A DNA stretch of 64,000 nucleotides, taken from Desulfomarina profundi. Its GTDB lineage: Bacteria > Desulfobacterota > Desulfobulbia > Desulfobulbales > Desulfocapsaceae. Position 1 is the stretch's first letter; the number at the start of each line of letters is the position of its first letter. Below are positions 45,618 to 54,966 of this stretch, in pieces. Made by a program: the position numbers and the translations under genes. A model generated the notes under the pieces. The model saw only the letters and a program-made list of their open reading frames with translations, was not told the origin of the DNA and ran no database searches. The stretch is from NCBI RefSeq assembly GCF_019703855.1, contig NZ_AP024086.1, positions 3,678,501 through 3,742,500 on the forward strand. The letters run 5' to 3'.

Positions 45618-47237
45618 ATGGAATCGGATTTTTTGGTGATAGGGAGCGGGATTGCAGGTTTGTCATTTGCCTTGAAAGCTGCAAGCCTTGGGTCGGTGAC
45701 GATCGTAACTAAAAAAAAACAGGTGGATTCTGCAACAAATTTAGCCCAGGGTGGCATTGCAGCGGTGTTAGATAAAAGTGATGATTTTGAAAACCATATT
45801 AAAGATACTCTTGATTCGGGGGCAGGGTTGTGTGATGAAAAGATTGTAAGGATGGTGATTAAGGATGGGCCGGAAAGAATACATGAACTCATCTGTTTAG
45901 GTGTTGATTTTGTAAAAAACAGTGATGGAAGTTTAAGTCTTGGGAAGGAAGGGGGGCATTCCCAACGGAGAGTTGCCCATGCTTTCGATCTTACGGGTAG
46001 AGAGATTGAAAGGGCACTTATAGACAAGGTTCAAAAAAAGAAAAATATTAGAGTTCTTGAGAATCATACGTGTATTGAACTCATAACAGAGGAGAGGATA
46101 AATCTGTATGGTGAGAAAAAAATTAAATGCGTTGGAGCTTTTGTTCTGAATGAGGAAGGGAATATTGAAGCTTTTATGTCAAAGGTTGTTCTCTTATGTA
46201 CAGGTGGTGCTGGGAAAGTCTACCTCTATACAAGTAACCCTGATATTGCAACAGGAGATGGTATAGCCCTGGCTTTCAGGGCCGGCGCAACTGTCGCTAA
46301 TATGGAATTTGTTCAGTTTCATCCAACCTGCCTTTATCATCTCAATGCTAAAAATTTCCTAATTTCTGAAGCTGTTCGAGGAGAAGGAGCTGTTCTTGTC
46401 AATAAAAAAGGAGAAAGGTTTATTGAAAAATATGAACCAGTTCGGAAAGAACTTGCAACCAGGGATAAAGTTGCAAGGGCAATTGATGAGGAAATGAAGA
46501 AAACAGGGGTAGATTGTGTATACCTTGATATTTCCAGCCGAAAAGCTTCTTTTATAAAAAATAGATTTCCAGCTATATATGGAAAATGTATGTCTCTGGG
46601 AATTGATATAACATCTAAACCTATTCCTGTTGTACCGGCTGCCCATTATTTATGTGGTGGAATATTAACTAATGAAGTTGGCGAGTCCAGTGTGGAAAAT
46701 CTTTTTTCTATAGGTGAATCAGCGTGTACTGGGTTGCATGGCGGAAACCGTCTGGCAAGTAACTCACTCCTCGAAGCGCTGGTTTATGCGGAGAAAGCTT
46801 TCGTCTATAATAAAAACCGGTGGCCCTTGATAGCCCCTGGGCAGTTTTCACCGGAACCAAAGGTTGTAAAAACTGATGAGATAAATCTGGAAGAAGAAAT
46901 AATAGTTAATCACAATTGGGATATAATCAGAAGAGTAATGTGGAATTACGTAGGTATTTCGAGGAAAGAATCTCGATTGAAGATGGCTGAAAAACAAATG
47001 AGGACTTTGCGTATCGAGATAGGAAAAATTGTAAGGAAATACAAAAAAACATCTGCAATTATGGAGCTTTACAACCTTTCTGTTGTAGCATCTCTAATTA
47101 TTAGAGCAGCATTGAAGCGTAAGGAATCCAGGGGTTTGCATTATATTGTTGACTATCCTTCACAAGATGAAAAACAAAGGCATTGGAATACGTTTAGCCG
47201 TGCAGATTTAGATGATATAAGTGGTATCGGTTTTTGA
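45618..47237 (+). CDS. nadB: L-aspartate oxidase
   Basis: NadB oxidises L-aspartate to iminoaspartate, the first step of NAD synthesis; in anaerobes fumarate can be the acceptor. FAD-binding GSGIAGLSFALKAA at the N-terminus, NLAQGGIAAVL, GGHSQRRVAHAFDLTGREIE, EFVQFHPTCLY and ACTGLHGGNRLASNSLLEAL are clear. Length 539 is normal. Ribosome site gaagggag precedes the ATG. No nadA or nadC adjoin. Confidence 0.95.
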   Translation: MESDFLVIGSGIAGLSFALKAASLGSVTIVTKKKQVDSATNLAQGGIAAVLDKSDDFENHIKDTLDSGAGLCDEKIVRMVIKDGPERIHELICLGVDFVKNSDGSLSLGKEGGHSQRRVAHAFDLTGREIERALIDKVQKKKNIRVLENHTCIELITEERINLYGEKKIKCVGAFVLNEEGNIEAFMSKVVLLCTGGAGKVYLYTSNPDIATGDGIALAFRAGATVANMEFVQFHPTCLYHLNAKNFLISEAVRGEGAVLVNKKGERFIEKYEPVRKELATRDKVARAIDEEMKKTGVDCVYLDISSRKASFIKNRFPAIYGKCMSLGIDITSKPIPVVPAAHYLCGGILTNEVGESSVENLFSIGESACTGLHGGNRLASNSLLEALVYAEKAFVYNKNRWPLIAPGQFSPEPKVVKTDEINLEEEIIVNHNWDIIRRVMWNYVGISRKESRLKMAEKQMRTLRIEIGKIVRKYKKTSAIMELYNLSVVASLIIRAALKRKESRGLHYIVDYPSQDEKQRHWNTFSRADLDDISGIGF

Positions 47238-47489
47238 TTAAAAATACCCTGATTGTGTTTTAGCTTTTTTCCTTTAAAAACCATGCTTTAAGGGAAAAAA
47301 CTCCTGTTGAGGTTTATGCGTACGAAACTGCCTCTAGAAGGTTATTGAATGATATTTAAAAGGGTATATTCCCCTTACCTCTATAAAGGGTAGAAGTTAC
47401 ACGTTTTCAAAAGTTTTTATATTGTTAGATTTCCGGCTCAAGTGATTTTGGAAAAGATATCATTTTTAACGATAATTATTGGTGAGTGA

Positions 47490-48056
47490 ATGACGAGAAT
47501 CTTGTTTGTAGATGATGAAAATCAGAATATCCAGATAATGAAGGAAATACTTTCCTTCTATCCAAAATATGAAATGGAAATAGCTGCATCTGGTGAAGAA
47601 GCTCTTGTTATTGCAGATAAAATATCTCCTGATATTGTGCTGCTGGATATTATGATGCCTGGTATAGATGGTTTTGAGGTGTGTAAGAAATTGAGATTGA
47701 AACCAAATCTTAACAGGACCAAAATAATTATGGTTTCCGGATTGTCTATGATCGGTGATCGTTTAAAGGCCTATGAGTATGGGGCAGACGATTATATTAC
47801 AAAACCATTTGTTGAAGATGAACTTATAGCAAAGTTGGATGTTTTTGCAAAATTGAATCGAATGGAAGATTTTTATACGTCGAGTATTGATGCAAGAGAA
47901 AAAAAGATCCATAATATCGGGAATTATATTCAAACTATAACGGAGCTTTCTGTTTCTATAGAAAAGCGGGAAAGTCTTTCACCTTCATCTCGAAAAGACT
48001 TAGAAGCAATACAGACGACGTGTTTTGTCCTAAAAGAACTGACACAGGAATTGTGA
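47490..48056 (+). CDS. Single-receiver response regulator with helical tail
   Basis: The receiver (about 1-120) has FVDDENQN, phospho-Asp IVLLDIMMPGIDG, Ser in MVSGLS and Lys in ITKPF. A ~70-residue helical C-terminus (SSIDAREKKIHNIGNYIQ onward) has no recognised output domain. It may act through protein contacts. The 250-base gap before it holds an imperfect hairpin after nadB (cctttaaa...tttaaggg) that may terminate nadB. Confidence 0.85.
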   Translation: MTRILFVDDENQNIQIMKEILSFYPKYEMEIAASGEEALVIADKISPDIVLLDIMMPGIDGFEVCKKLRLKPNLNRTKIIMVSGLSMIGDRLKAYEYGADDYITKPFVEDELIAKLDVFAKLNRMEDFYTSSIDAREKKIHNIGNYIQTITELSVSIEKRESLSPSSRKDLEAIQTTCFVLKELTQEL

Positions 48057-48231
48057 TTTCTCCAAGTTGAGAAAGGTAGAAACGCGAATTTTTTATCCAG
48101 ATATCCTGGGCGTTAGATCGGTTTTACACACTACCGGACTTCATTTCTTTGTTGGTTTTGCGTCATGTGGAGTAAAGCTTTGCAGGTTTGACGGAAATTG
48201 AAGGCGGTTGAATTCTGATATGTGCCAGACG

Positions 48232-48269
48232 AAAAAAAGGCACTTAACTTTTTAACGGTTAAGTGCCTT
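48232..48269 (-). terminator. Rho-independent terminator after tRNA-Glu
   Basis: On the minus strand AAGGCACTTAAC pairs with GTTAAGTGCCTT and is followed by TTTTTT. It ends the tRNA-Lys/tRNA-Glu transcript. Confidence 0.9.
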
Positions 48270-48277
48270 GTAATTTT

Positions 48278-48355
48278 TGGCGTCCCCAACCGGATTTGAA
48301 CCGGTGTTGTCGGCGTGAAAGGCCGATGTCCTGGACCTGACTAGACGATGGGGAC
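48278..48355 (-). tRNA. tRNA-Glu (anticodon UUC)
   Basis: On the minus strand GTCCCCATCGTCTAGTC begins the tRNA; anticodon loop CTTTCAC (anticodon TTC); T-loop GGTTCAAATCC; acceptor GGGGAC and an encoded CCA. The GTCCCCATCGTCTAG start is characteristic of bacterial tRNA-Glu. Confidence 0.97.
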
Positions 48356-48364
48356 ATTATTTCC

Positions 48365-48440
48365 TGGTGGGTCGTGCGCGGCTCGAACGCGCGACTCTCT
48401 GATTAAAAGTCAGATACTCTACCAACTGAGTTAACGACCC
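48365..48440 (-). tRNA. tRNA-Lys (anticodon UUU)
   Basis: On the minus strand GGGTCGTTAACTCAGTTGG begins the tRNA; anticodon loop CTTTTAA (anticodon TTT); T-loop CGTTCGAGCCG; acceptor CGACCC and encoded CCA. It precedes tRNA-Glu by nine bases in one transcript. Confidence 0.97.
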
Positions 48441-48727
48441 CCAAGAGTGATGGCTATATACAAATTCAAATTCATTGTGTCAACATGAATTTTGACTTGT
48501 TAATTATTTTTATCATTTATTCAAAAAATATGCAATTAAGGGTTGTATTTGAAAAAGGAAATGTTTTCAAAGAGAAAATCATTCTCATGGGTTTACAAAG
48601 AAAAACCTTTTCAATTGCTATAAAAAAAACAATAATATATCAGATTAATTATCAAGCTTGATTACTTCTTCTCAAACAGGTTCAGGCTAAATTTCATAAA
48701 ATACCAGGAAATAATAAAAATATACCG

Positions 48728-49342
48728 ATGGGATTATTAAAAGGAACTGCAACATTTGTAAAATTTACCCTTGAAGGTGACCTGCCGGAAAATCCGCTTG
48801 AATATATTTCTGAAAGAATCTTGGCTTTTTCGTTCCAGGATATTGATGACACTTTTGATGAATATTCAATCGGTTGGGTTTCACTTGTTAACATGTTTGA
48901 TTCCTCTTTTGCATATGCATCGTATTCAGCGGGGGATTATATCGTGCTGACATTACGTATAGATGAGCGCAAGGTTTCTTCGGCAATACTCAAAAAGATT
49001 GTCCAGAAAGAAGAGCAGCGGGTAATGGCGGAACGACAATTGCCAAAGCTAAGCAGGAGCATGAAAGTAGAGATTAAGGAAAGAGTGCGGGTTGAACTTG
49101 TGAGAAAGGCCATACCTGTTCCCTCAACCTTCGATGTCTGCTGGAATCTTTCGGAATCTTCACTCCTGTTTTTCTCTACGAATAAGAAAATCCATGCTGT
49201 ACTTGAGGATTTTTTTAAAGAGTGTTTCGGGGTTTTTCTGCGGCAGCAGATCCCTTATACGGTAGCGAAACACCTGCTGACTGAGGAGCAACAGCTTCGT
49301 CTTGCCGATCTCACTCCTCATGTTTTTACATGGGTAAGGTAA
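48728..49342 (+). CDS. rdgC: RdgC-like recombination-associated protein (short form)
   Basis: The 204-residue protein starts MGLLKGTATFVKFTLEGDLP and contains FSFQDIDDTFDEYSIGWVSL and ILKKIVQKEEQRVMAE, features of RdgC, which forms a DNA-binding ring that limits RecA loading. It is shorter than the ~300 residues of enterobacterial RdgC; the C-terminal part may be provided by the next gene. The 287-base gap before it (from tRNA-Lys) is AT-rich and holds promoters of both. Confidence 0.82.
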   Translation: MGLLKGTATFVKFTLEGDLPENPLEYISERILAFSFQDIDDTFDEYSIGWVSLVNMFDSSFAYASYSAGDYIVLTLRIDERKVSSAILKKIVQKEEQRVMAERQLPKLSRSMKVEIKERVRVELVRKAIPVPSTFDVCWNLSESSLLFFSTNKKIHAVLEDFFKECFGVFLRQQIPYTVAKHLLTEEQQLRLADLTPHVFTWVR

Positions 49343-49515
49343 ATGAAAACACAGAGTTACAAATTCTTTGGCCAGTTACGATACCGTAGTGTTTTATACA
49401 CAATATTTAAAGTGATATTTCAAAATCAAATAAATTAATAATTGGCAATTTAGCAGTATTTAAAAATCTACAGACTGCATTTCTGGGAAAACAGCAGTCT
49501 TTTTCGGGTTAAATA

Positions 49516-50066
49516 ATGGATTTAGTAGATCTTATAGCGGAAAAAAGGTTTCTCGGGCAGGAGTTTTTAACCTGGCTCTGGTGGAAAAGTGAAGAGAGGG
49601 GTGGTACCGTTCTTCTTCCGGAATCAGGTGATATTGCAGTTGTTTTTGAAAAGCATATGTTGCTGGAGTTTGGAGAGGGAGAAACAACTGAAAAAATAAT
49701 CTGCTCTGGGCTCCAGGCCGAGTTACAGGAAGCGCGGACCGGCCTGAAGATGGGTAAAAAACTCGAGCAGGCGCGAATTGTTCTGACAAAAGATGATTAT
49801 GAATTCAGTTTTACTCTTGCAGCTGGTTTGATGGAATTCAGAAATGTGAGATTGCCCAAAACAGAGATAACTGAAGGACGGGGGAGAATAACAGTGAAGA
49901 AGTTGAAGGGATGATCCTGGAGCGGATTTTTCTTTTTGAGGAACTTATTCGCCTTGTAAATGAATTGTTTCTTCTTTTTCTTGAAGTCAGAATTTCCCAG
50001 GACTGGCGGGAAGAATTGCTGAAAATCGGGAGTTGGATTAATGGTTCTGTAGAATCCTTCCAAAAT
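49516..50066 (+). CDS. RdgC-associated conserved protein, interrupted by a frameshift
   Basis: The first frame (132 residues) starts MDLVDLIAEKRFLGQEFLTW and stops after EGRGRITVKKLKG. An overlapping frame from 49911 encodes MILERIFLFEELIRLVNELF and ends at 50066. Adding one G to the run 49880-49884 turns the first tail into EGRGENNSEEVEG and runs on into MILERIF, making a single ~183-residue protein. I recognise the FLGxEFLTWLW opening as a companion of short RdgC genes; its function is unknown, perhaps supplying the missing part of RdgC. Confidence 0.65.
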
Positions 50067-50320
50067 TAAACTTGATTAACCATGTAACCTGATCTTTTTG
50101 GAGATGTCCCTTGTTTATTGGACTGATCCACGGCCTGAAATTCCAATTAACAGGGGTTGCGCGAAAAAATGTTCATTTTGATTTTATTTGAACCACCAAA
50201 ATTTTAATTTATGCAACATATCCATACAATAGTCCCATCTTCGAACTTATGAGAAAGGCGTGTTAAGGCCTTGTAAAGAAAATTTAAAAATGCATTGAGA
50301 AAATCGGGGTATAAAAAATT

Positions 50321-51745
50321 ATGAAGTTTGAAACCGTAATTGGACTTGAAATACATGCCCAGCTGAAAACAAAGTCAAAAATTTTCTGTGGATGTTCTAC
50401 GGAATTTGGGGCGTCTCCAAACAGTCATACTTGTCCTGTTTGTCTTGGAATGCCTGGTGTTCTACCGGTTCTAAATAAGAAAGTGGTAGAATTTGCAATA
50501 AAAATGGGTCTTGCCACAGGGTCGGTCATTAATAGATACAATGTCTTTGCCAGGAAAAATTATTTCTATCCTGATTTGCCGAAAGGGTACCAGACATCCC
50601 AGTTCGATTTACCGATTATCGGACCCGGCTCTGTGGATATTGAAGTGGACGGGAAGGTCAAAACCATTGGAATTACACGGATGCACATGGAAGAAGATGC
50701 GGGAAAACTTGTTCACGACAGTCTGGATCCAGTTTCACACGTGGACTTGAACCGGACGGGAACGCCGCTTCTGGAAATAGTTTCTGAACCCGAAATGCGA
50801 TCGCCTGCGGAAGCATATGCATACCTCAAAAAAATACATCTTATCCTGAGGTATCTGGATATCTGCGATGGAAATATGCAGGAAGGCAGTTTTCGGTGTG
50901 ATGCGAATATTTCACTCAGGCCGGTGGGGCAGGAGGAGATGGGGACACGTACGGAACTCAAGAACATGAATTCCTTTAGAAATGTACAAAGTGCCCTTGA
51001 GTTTGAGGTCAGAAGACAGAGGGATATTCTTCTCGATGGAGAGCAGGTTATCCAGGAAACACTCCTGTGGAATCCTGACAAAAACTGTACGGAATCCATG
51101 CGAGGAAAAGAAGATGCCCATGACTACCGCTATTTCCCATGTCCTGATCTTATTCCTGTACAAATTGATGAGGAGTGGATTGACGAAATTCGTATGTCTT
51201 TGCCGGAGTTGCCGGACCAGAAAAGATCAAGGTTCATCCAAGAGTATGGTCTTCCGGAATATGACGCTGATATTCTGACCGGAGACAGAGATCTGTCGGA
51301 GTTTTTTGAAAAAGCGGTTCTCAATGGAGCTGGGCCCAAAAAAACTTCCAATTGGATTATGACGGAACTGCTCAGGGAATTAAAGGGGCTGTCTGTCACC
51401 GAGTGCAAGGTTACGCCAGAATATCTTGGTTCCTTGATCACTATGGTTGAAAAGGGAGTGATAAGCGGCAAAATTGCTAAAACTGTTTTTCTGGATATGA
51501 TGGAAACGGGAAAAGATCCACATGTTATTGTAAAAGAAAAAAATCTTCTTCAGGTATCAGATGAGGGAGAATTAAAAGCATTGGTTGAGGAAATTATCGC
51601 TGCTCATCCCGAGCAGGCAGAAGATTTCAGACAGGGGAAAACAAAACTGATGGGATTTTTCGTAGGCCAGCTCATGAAAAAGACAAAAGGTAAGGCGAAT
51701 CCCCAGATGGCTAATAAACTTTTTGTGGAGGAGCTGCAAAAATAA
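50321..51745 (+). CDS. gatB: Glutamyl-tRNA(Gln)/aspartyl-tRNA(Asn) amidotransferase subunit B
   Basis: GatB activates mis-acylated tRNA and transfers ammonia. The N-terminus [20 protein letters not shown], zinc-type cysteines in [50 protein letters not shown] and [18 protein letters not shown] are family hallmarks; a GatB/YqeY tail ends [10 protein letters not shown]. Length 474 is normal. It stands alone, 25 kb from gatCA. The 254 bases before it hold nothing I can support besides its promoter. Confidence 0.97.
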   Translation: MKFETVIGLEIHAQLKTKSKIFCGCSTEFGASPNSHTCPVCLGMPGVLPVLNKKVVEFAIKMGLATGSVINRYNVFARKNYFYPDLPKGYQTSQFDLPIIGPGSVDIEVDGKVKTIGITRMHMEEDAGKLVHDSLDPVSHVDLNRTGTPLLEIVSEPEMRSPAEAYAYLKKIHLILRYLDICDGNMQEGSFRCDANISLRPVGQEEMGTRTELKNMNSFRNVQSALEFEVRRQRDILLDGEQVIQETLLWNPDKNCTESMRGKEDAHDYRYFPCPDLIPVQIDEEWIDEIRMSLPELPDQKRSRFIQEYGLPEYDADILTGDRDLSEFFEKAVLNGAGPKKTSNWIMTELLRELKGLSVTECKVTPEYLGSLITMVEKGVISGKIAKTVFLDMMETGKDPHVIVKEKNLLQVSDEGELKALVEEIIAAHPEQAEDFRQGKTKLMGFFVGQLMKKTKGKANPQMANKLFVEELQK

Positions 51746-51845
51746 TTTGCTCCCCCATGAAAATCAGCTAGCTTGAAGGTTTGTTTTATCAGGCCGACTG
51801 CGCAAGTAATCAGGAAAACAATTAAACTGTAATTTCAGTAAGCTT

Positions 51846-52592
51846 TTGTTTGTTGTGGATAAAGAAAACTGGCAAAAAAAGGGCTGTGGACATCGTGGTC
51901 GCTTACGGGATCGTTTCCTTGACAAAGGGTTAGAGGGTTTTACGGATGCAGAAATAATTGAACTGCTCCTGTCGTTTGGAACACCCAGGAGAGATTGTAA
52001 AGAACAGGCCAGGGCACTTTTGGAGAAATTCGGTTCCTTCTCCAGGGTTCTTGAAGCTCCAACCGCGGCCTTGATGGATGTTAAGGGGGTGGGCCCCAAA
52101 AACAGTTTTGCCCTTCATTTTGTCCATGGTGTTGCCAGTCACTATCTGAAAGAGCGAATCGTCGGAAAGCGCTATATTCAAAATTCCAAGGAAGTTGCAG
52201 ATTATCTTGTTCATTTAATGCGTGGGCTGAAAAAAGAGGTTTTTTCGGTCGTTTACCTTGACTCCTCCCATGCAGTTATTGACTCGGAAATCATTGCTGA
52301 AGGCACTATCAATGTCAATACCATTTATCCCAGGGAGGTTATAGCAAGGGCTCTCTCTTTTCACGCGGCGGCACTGGTTGTTTCACACAATCATCCATCA
52401 GGTTCACTCGAACCTTCCGAACAGGACTTTCGTCTCACTAAAACCCTGTTACTGGTCTGTCACTATATGCAGATCCGCCTGCTCGATCATATCATAGTGG
52501 GTGATGGATATTACAGCTTTGCAGACAATGGATACATGGACTCATTGAAAAAAGAGTGTCTGTCGATTGCGGGTCAATTTCTGGATCAGTGA
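51846..52592 (+). CDS. radC: RadC/YeeS-type JAB-domain DNA repair family protein
   Basis: The N-terminal helix-hairpin-helix part has FTDAEIIELLLSFGTPRRD and MDVKGVGPKNSFAL. The C-terminal JAB metalloprotease-like motif is complete: VVSHNHPSGSLEPSEQD. The role of RadC is disputed. The start is uncertain: a TTG at 51846 or a GTG at 51855 are possible; ATG codons come too late. Its stop overlaps the hemW start. Confidence 0.9.
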   Translation: MFVVDKENWQKKGCGHRGRLRDRFLDKGLEGFTDAEIIELLLSFGTPRRDCKEQARALLEKFGSFSRVLEAPTAALMDVKGVGPKNSFALHFVHGVASHYLKERIVGKRYIQNSKEVADYLVHLMRGLKKEVFSVVYLDSSHAVIDSEIIAEGTINVNTIYPREVIARALSFHAAALVVSHNHPSGSLEPSEQDFRLTKTLLLVCHYMQIRLLDHIIVGDGYYSFADNGYMDSLKKECLSIAGQFLDQ

Positions 52593-53719
52593 TTTATCTT
52601 TATCTACATATTCCCTTCTGTGTTTCCAAATGCAGCTACTGCTCGTTTAATTCTTATCCTGGCAGGGAACTTCTCTATAAAGACTATGTAGATGCACTGA
52701 AAAAAGAAATTGCTTCAATTGCTGGTGTCTTGGGAAAGAATAACAGGCTGACGAGCTTGTTTATTGGAGGTGGAACACCAACAGTGCTGTCATCCGGCCT
52801 CCTTGTAGATTTAGTACAGTATACCAAAACAGTTTTTAATTTTGAGTGTGGAGCGGAGGTTTCAATTGAGGCGAATCCTGGCACAGTAAATCAGGAATCA
52901 CTTGAGGAACTGTCATCATGTGGTGTCAATAGAATTTCCCTGGGTGTTCAGTCATTTGATGATGGGGAATTAGTAAAAGCGGGTAGAAGACATACCGCCA
53001 AAGAAGCAGAAAATGCTGTTCGGATGGCTGTGGAAAGCGGTTTTTCCAACATAAATATTGACCTTATGTCGGGCCTTCCAGGTCAGACGGGAGCCTCATG
53101 GAGAAAGTCTTTGGAAAAGGCAGTATCTCTTGGCCCTCAGCATCTGTCACTCTATGAGTTGATGTTTGAACCTGGAACACTCATGACCAGGTTCAAAAGA
53201 GAAAACAAATTCAGTTTTCCTGATGAAGATGAGCTTGAAAAAATCGATGGGATAACGGGTCAGATCTGTGCTGAGAATGAGTTCAGCCAGTATGAAATTT
53301 CAAATTATGCCCGTTTCGGTTTTGAGTGTCGTCACAATATAAATTACTGGTTGAATGGGGATTATTTCGCTGCAGGGGCGGGGAGTGTCAGTTATTTCAA
53401 TGGCAGAAGGGAAAAACGTATTGACAGCCCGGAGGAGTATATTGCAAGAATCCGGCGAAACAGGACAGTGGTTGAAGAGAGTGAGAACCTTTCAAGAGAA
53501 AAATCCTTTCGTGAAACCGTGATCATGGGACTCAGGATGAAGCGGGGCGTTTCATTGAGTGTGGTGCGGGAAAGGTACGGTATTGAGGCCTTGTCATATT
53601 ATGGCGAGACATTGAAAAAACTACTGGCTCTTGAATTATTGGAGGTGGATAAGGAATATCTGCGACTCACGGAAAAAGGATGGCCCCTGGCAAACAGTAT
53701 AATGGCTGAGCTGGTTTGA
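52589..53719 (+). CDS. hemW: Radical-SAM heme chaperone HemW (HemN-like)
   Basis: The 4Fe-4S radical-SAM motif is HIPFCVSKCSYCSF at the N-terminus. Other blocks are SLFIGGGTPTVL, EANPGTVNQESL, GVNRISLGVQSF, NIDLMSGLPGQTG and QYEISNYARFGFECRHNINYW (in part). HemW lacks the extra N-terminal region of coproporphyrinogen dehydrogenase HemN, as here. The start is GTG 52589 (GTGA overlap with radC), giving MIYLYLHIPFC; a GTG at 52556 is less likely. Confidence 0.92.
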   Translation: MIYLYLHIPFCVSKCSYCSFNSYPGRELLYKDYVDALKKEIASIAGVLGKNNRLTSLFIGGGTPTVLSSGLLVDLVQYTKTVFNFECGAEVSIEANPGTVNQESLEELSSCGVNRISLGVQSFDDGELVKAGRRHTAKEAENAVRMAVESGFSNINIDLMSGLPGQTGASWRKSLEKAVSLGPQHLSLYELMFEPGTLMTRFKRENKFSFPDEDELEKIDGITGQICAENEFSQYEISNYARFGFECRHNINYWLNGDYFAAGAGSVSYFNGRREKRIDSPEEYIARIRRNRTVVEESENLSREKSFRETVIMGLRMKRGVSLSVVRERYGIEALSYYGETLKKLLALELLEVDKEYLRLTEKGWPLANSIMAELV

Positions 53720-53750
53720 AAAAGACATGTTCTGACCCGCATTTGTGTTT

Positions 53751-54425
53751 TTATATCGACAGATAATCTTCGGGTAAAATTCCGGCTGCTTCAAGACCTT
53801 CGATCGAGCTTTTAATATGGGCTTCCACAGCCTGGGCTGCTTTTTCAGGAGACCGGTTTTTCAGGGCATCTACTATCATCTGATGTTCGGTTGTGGGGCT
53901 GTATTCCAGTTTAAAAAAAGGATCATAAAGAATAAGAAAAATTCGGGTTCGATCCAGCAGCTCCTTGACGTAGGCATGGAGAACCTTGTTTTCAGATAAT
54001 TCTGCAATTTTGAGGTGGAGCATGTCGTTTACAGCGAAATATTCATCGAGATTGTTTTTATCAAAAACCTCTTTTTCCCTCTTTATTATAATTTCAAGTT
54101 CGCGAACCTGGTTTTTACTGATTTTTTCGGCAGTAAGCCTGGTTGCCATTTTTTCAAGTTGAGCTCTCACCAAAAATGTCTCTTCAATTTCCTTCAGTGT
54201 TGGGGTTATAACAAAGGCTCCCCGGTTTGGAATGCTGTTAACCAGTCCCTCTGCCTCAAGCCTCTTTATTGCACTCCTGACAGGGGTTCTGCTGACTCCA
54301 AGTTGTTGTGCCAGGGTTATTTCCACCAACTGGCTGCCTTGCTTGATATATCTTTTTCTGATAGCACTTTTAAGTTTTTGGTAAACTGCATCTTCAGAAT
54401 TAATTTTTTGTGATTCTTTTTCCAT
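53751..54425 (-). CDS. GntR-family transcriptional regulator (FCD/FadR subfamily)
   Basis: A winged HTH (about 10-78) contains LAQQLGVSRTPVRSAIKRLE and EGLVNSIPNRGAFVI. The FCD ligand domain (about 85-215) has metal-binding-type residues in FAVNDMLHLKIAEL and TTEHQMIVDAL. It is divergent from proline dehydrogenase, and two GTATAC-centred palindromes in between look like its operators, so it probably controls proline catabolism and/or the kor operon. The ligand is unknown. Confidence 0.9.
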   Translation of the reverse strand: MEKESQKINSEDAVYQKLKSAIRKRYIKQGSQLVEITLAQQLGVSRTPVRSAIKRLEAEGLVNSIPNRGAFVITPTLKEIEETFLVRAQLEKMATRLTAEKISKNQVRELEIIIKREKEVFDKNNLDEYFAVNDMLHLKIAELSENKVLHAYVKELLDRTRIFLILYDPFFKLEYSPTTEHQMIVDALKNRSPEKAAQAVEAHIKSSIEGLEAAGILPEDYLSI

Positions 54426-54623
54426 TTCCTTTCCTTCTTACCAGGTTTCTCTCGGTGGGATTTCAGTAAAACAGAAACCCTATGGGACAGAAGATGCTAC
54501 TGCATCCATCAGGATACAGGCTATAGTGGAAGATTTAAGTACCCGCACGTTCTGCCTCAATAACTGACGAGAGAACAATTATACTCATTCGCGGAGAAAA
54601 AAACACAAAAACTGTATTTAATT

Positions 54624-54635
54624 ACTGTATACAAA
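54624..54635. promoter_or_regulatory. Putative GntR operator 1
   Basis: ACTGTATACAAA carries the GTATAC centre in a near palindrome. It lies about 200 bases upstream of the GntR gene and about 330 before the proline dehydrogenase start. Confidence 0.5.
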
Positions 54636-54728
54636 AACAGTTGCTTCTCCACTGGATTTGATTTGAGGCTTATTACTTTAAACGGCAAGGGTATTGTCAA
54701 CATCGCGGCTTGCGTTTTGTGTGCAGTT

Positions 54729-54740
54729 ATTGTATACAAT
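54729..54740. promoter_or_regulatory. Putative GntR operator 2
   Basis: ATTGTATACAAT is a perfect 12-base palindrome of the kind bound by FCD-type GntR regulators, 104 bases from the first site. The rest of the ~540-base divergent region shows no ORF. Confidence 0.6.
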
Positions 54741-54966
54741 CTAAAAATACAATTAAAGGCGCCCTTTCCGGAACGAAAAACCGACAGTTGGAATTATTAA
54801 TGAATATTGTGCTGATTTTGTTGAGCTGGTCGTCAGCTTAAGAGAAGCCGGCCTAATCTGAACAGAGAAGAAATCCGGATGAGTGGATTTATTTGAGTTT
54901 CAGAGTGATTAAATGATATTCTGGAAAGGGATGAGTGAAAAATGTGTAGAGATCGAGGTGGCTGCC

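Noticed and set aside
45569-46027. 152-codon minus-strand frame over the nadB start
   Set aside because: Shadow of nadB; it also crosses a parS site and has no domain features.
53732-53747. Possible further end of the 225-bp element (gacccgcatttgtg)
   Set aside because: Only about ten bases match; too short to separate from chance.
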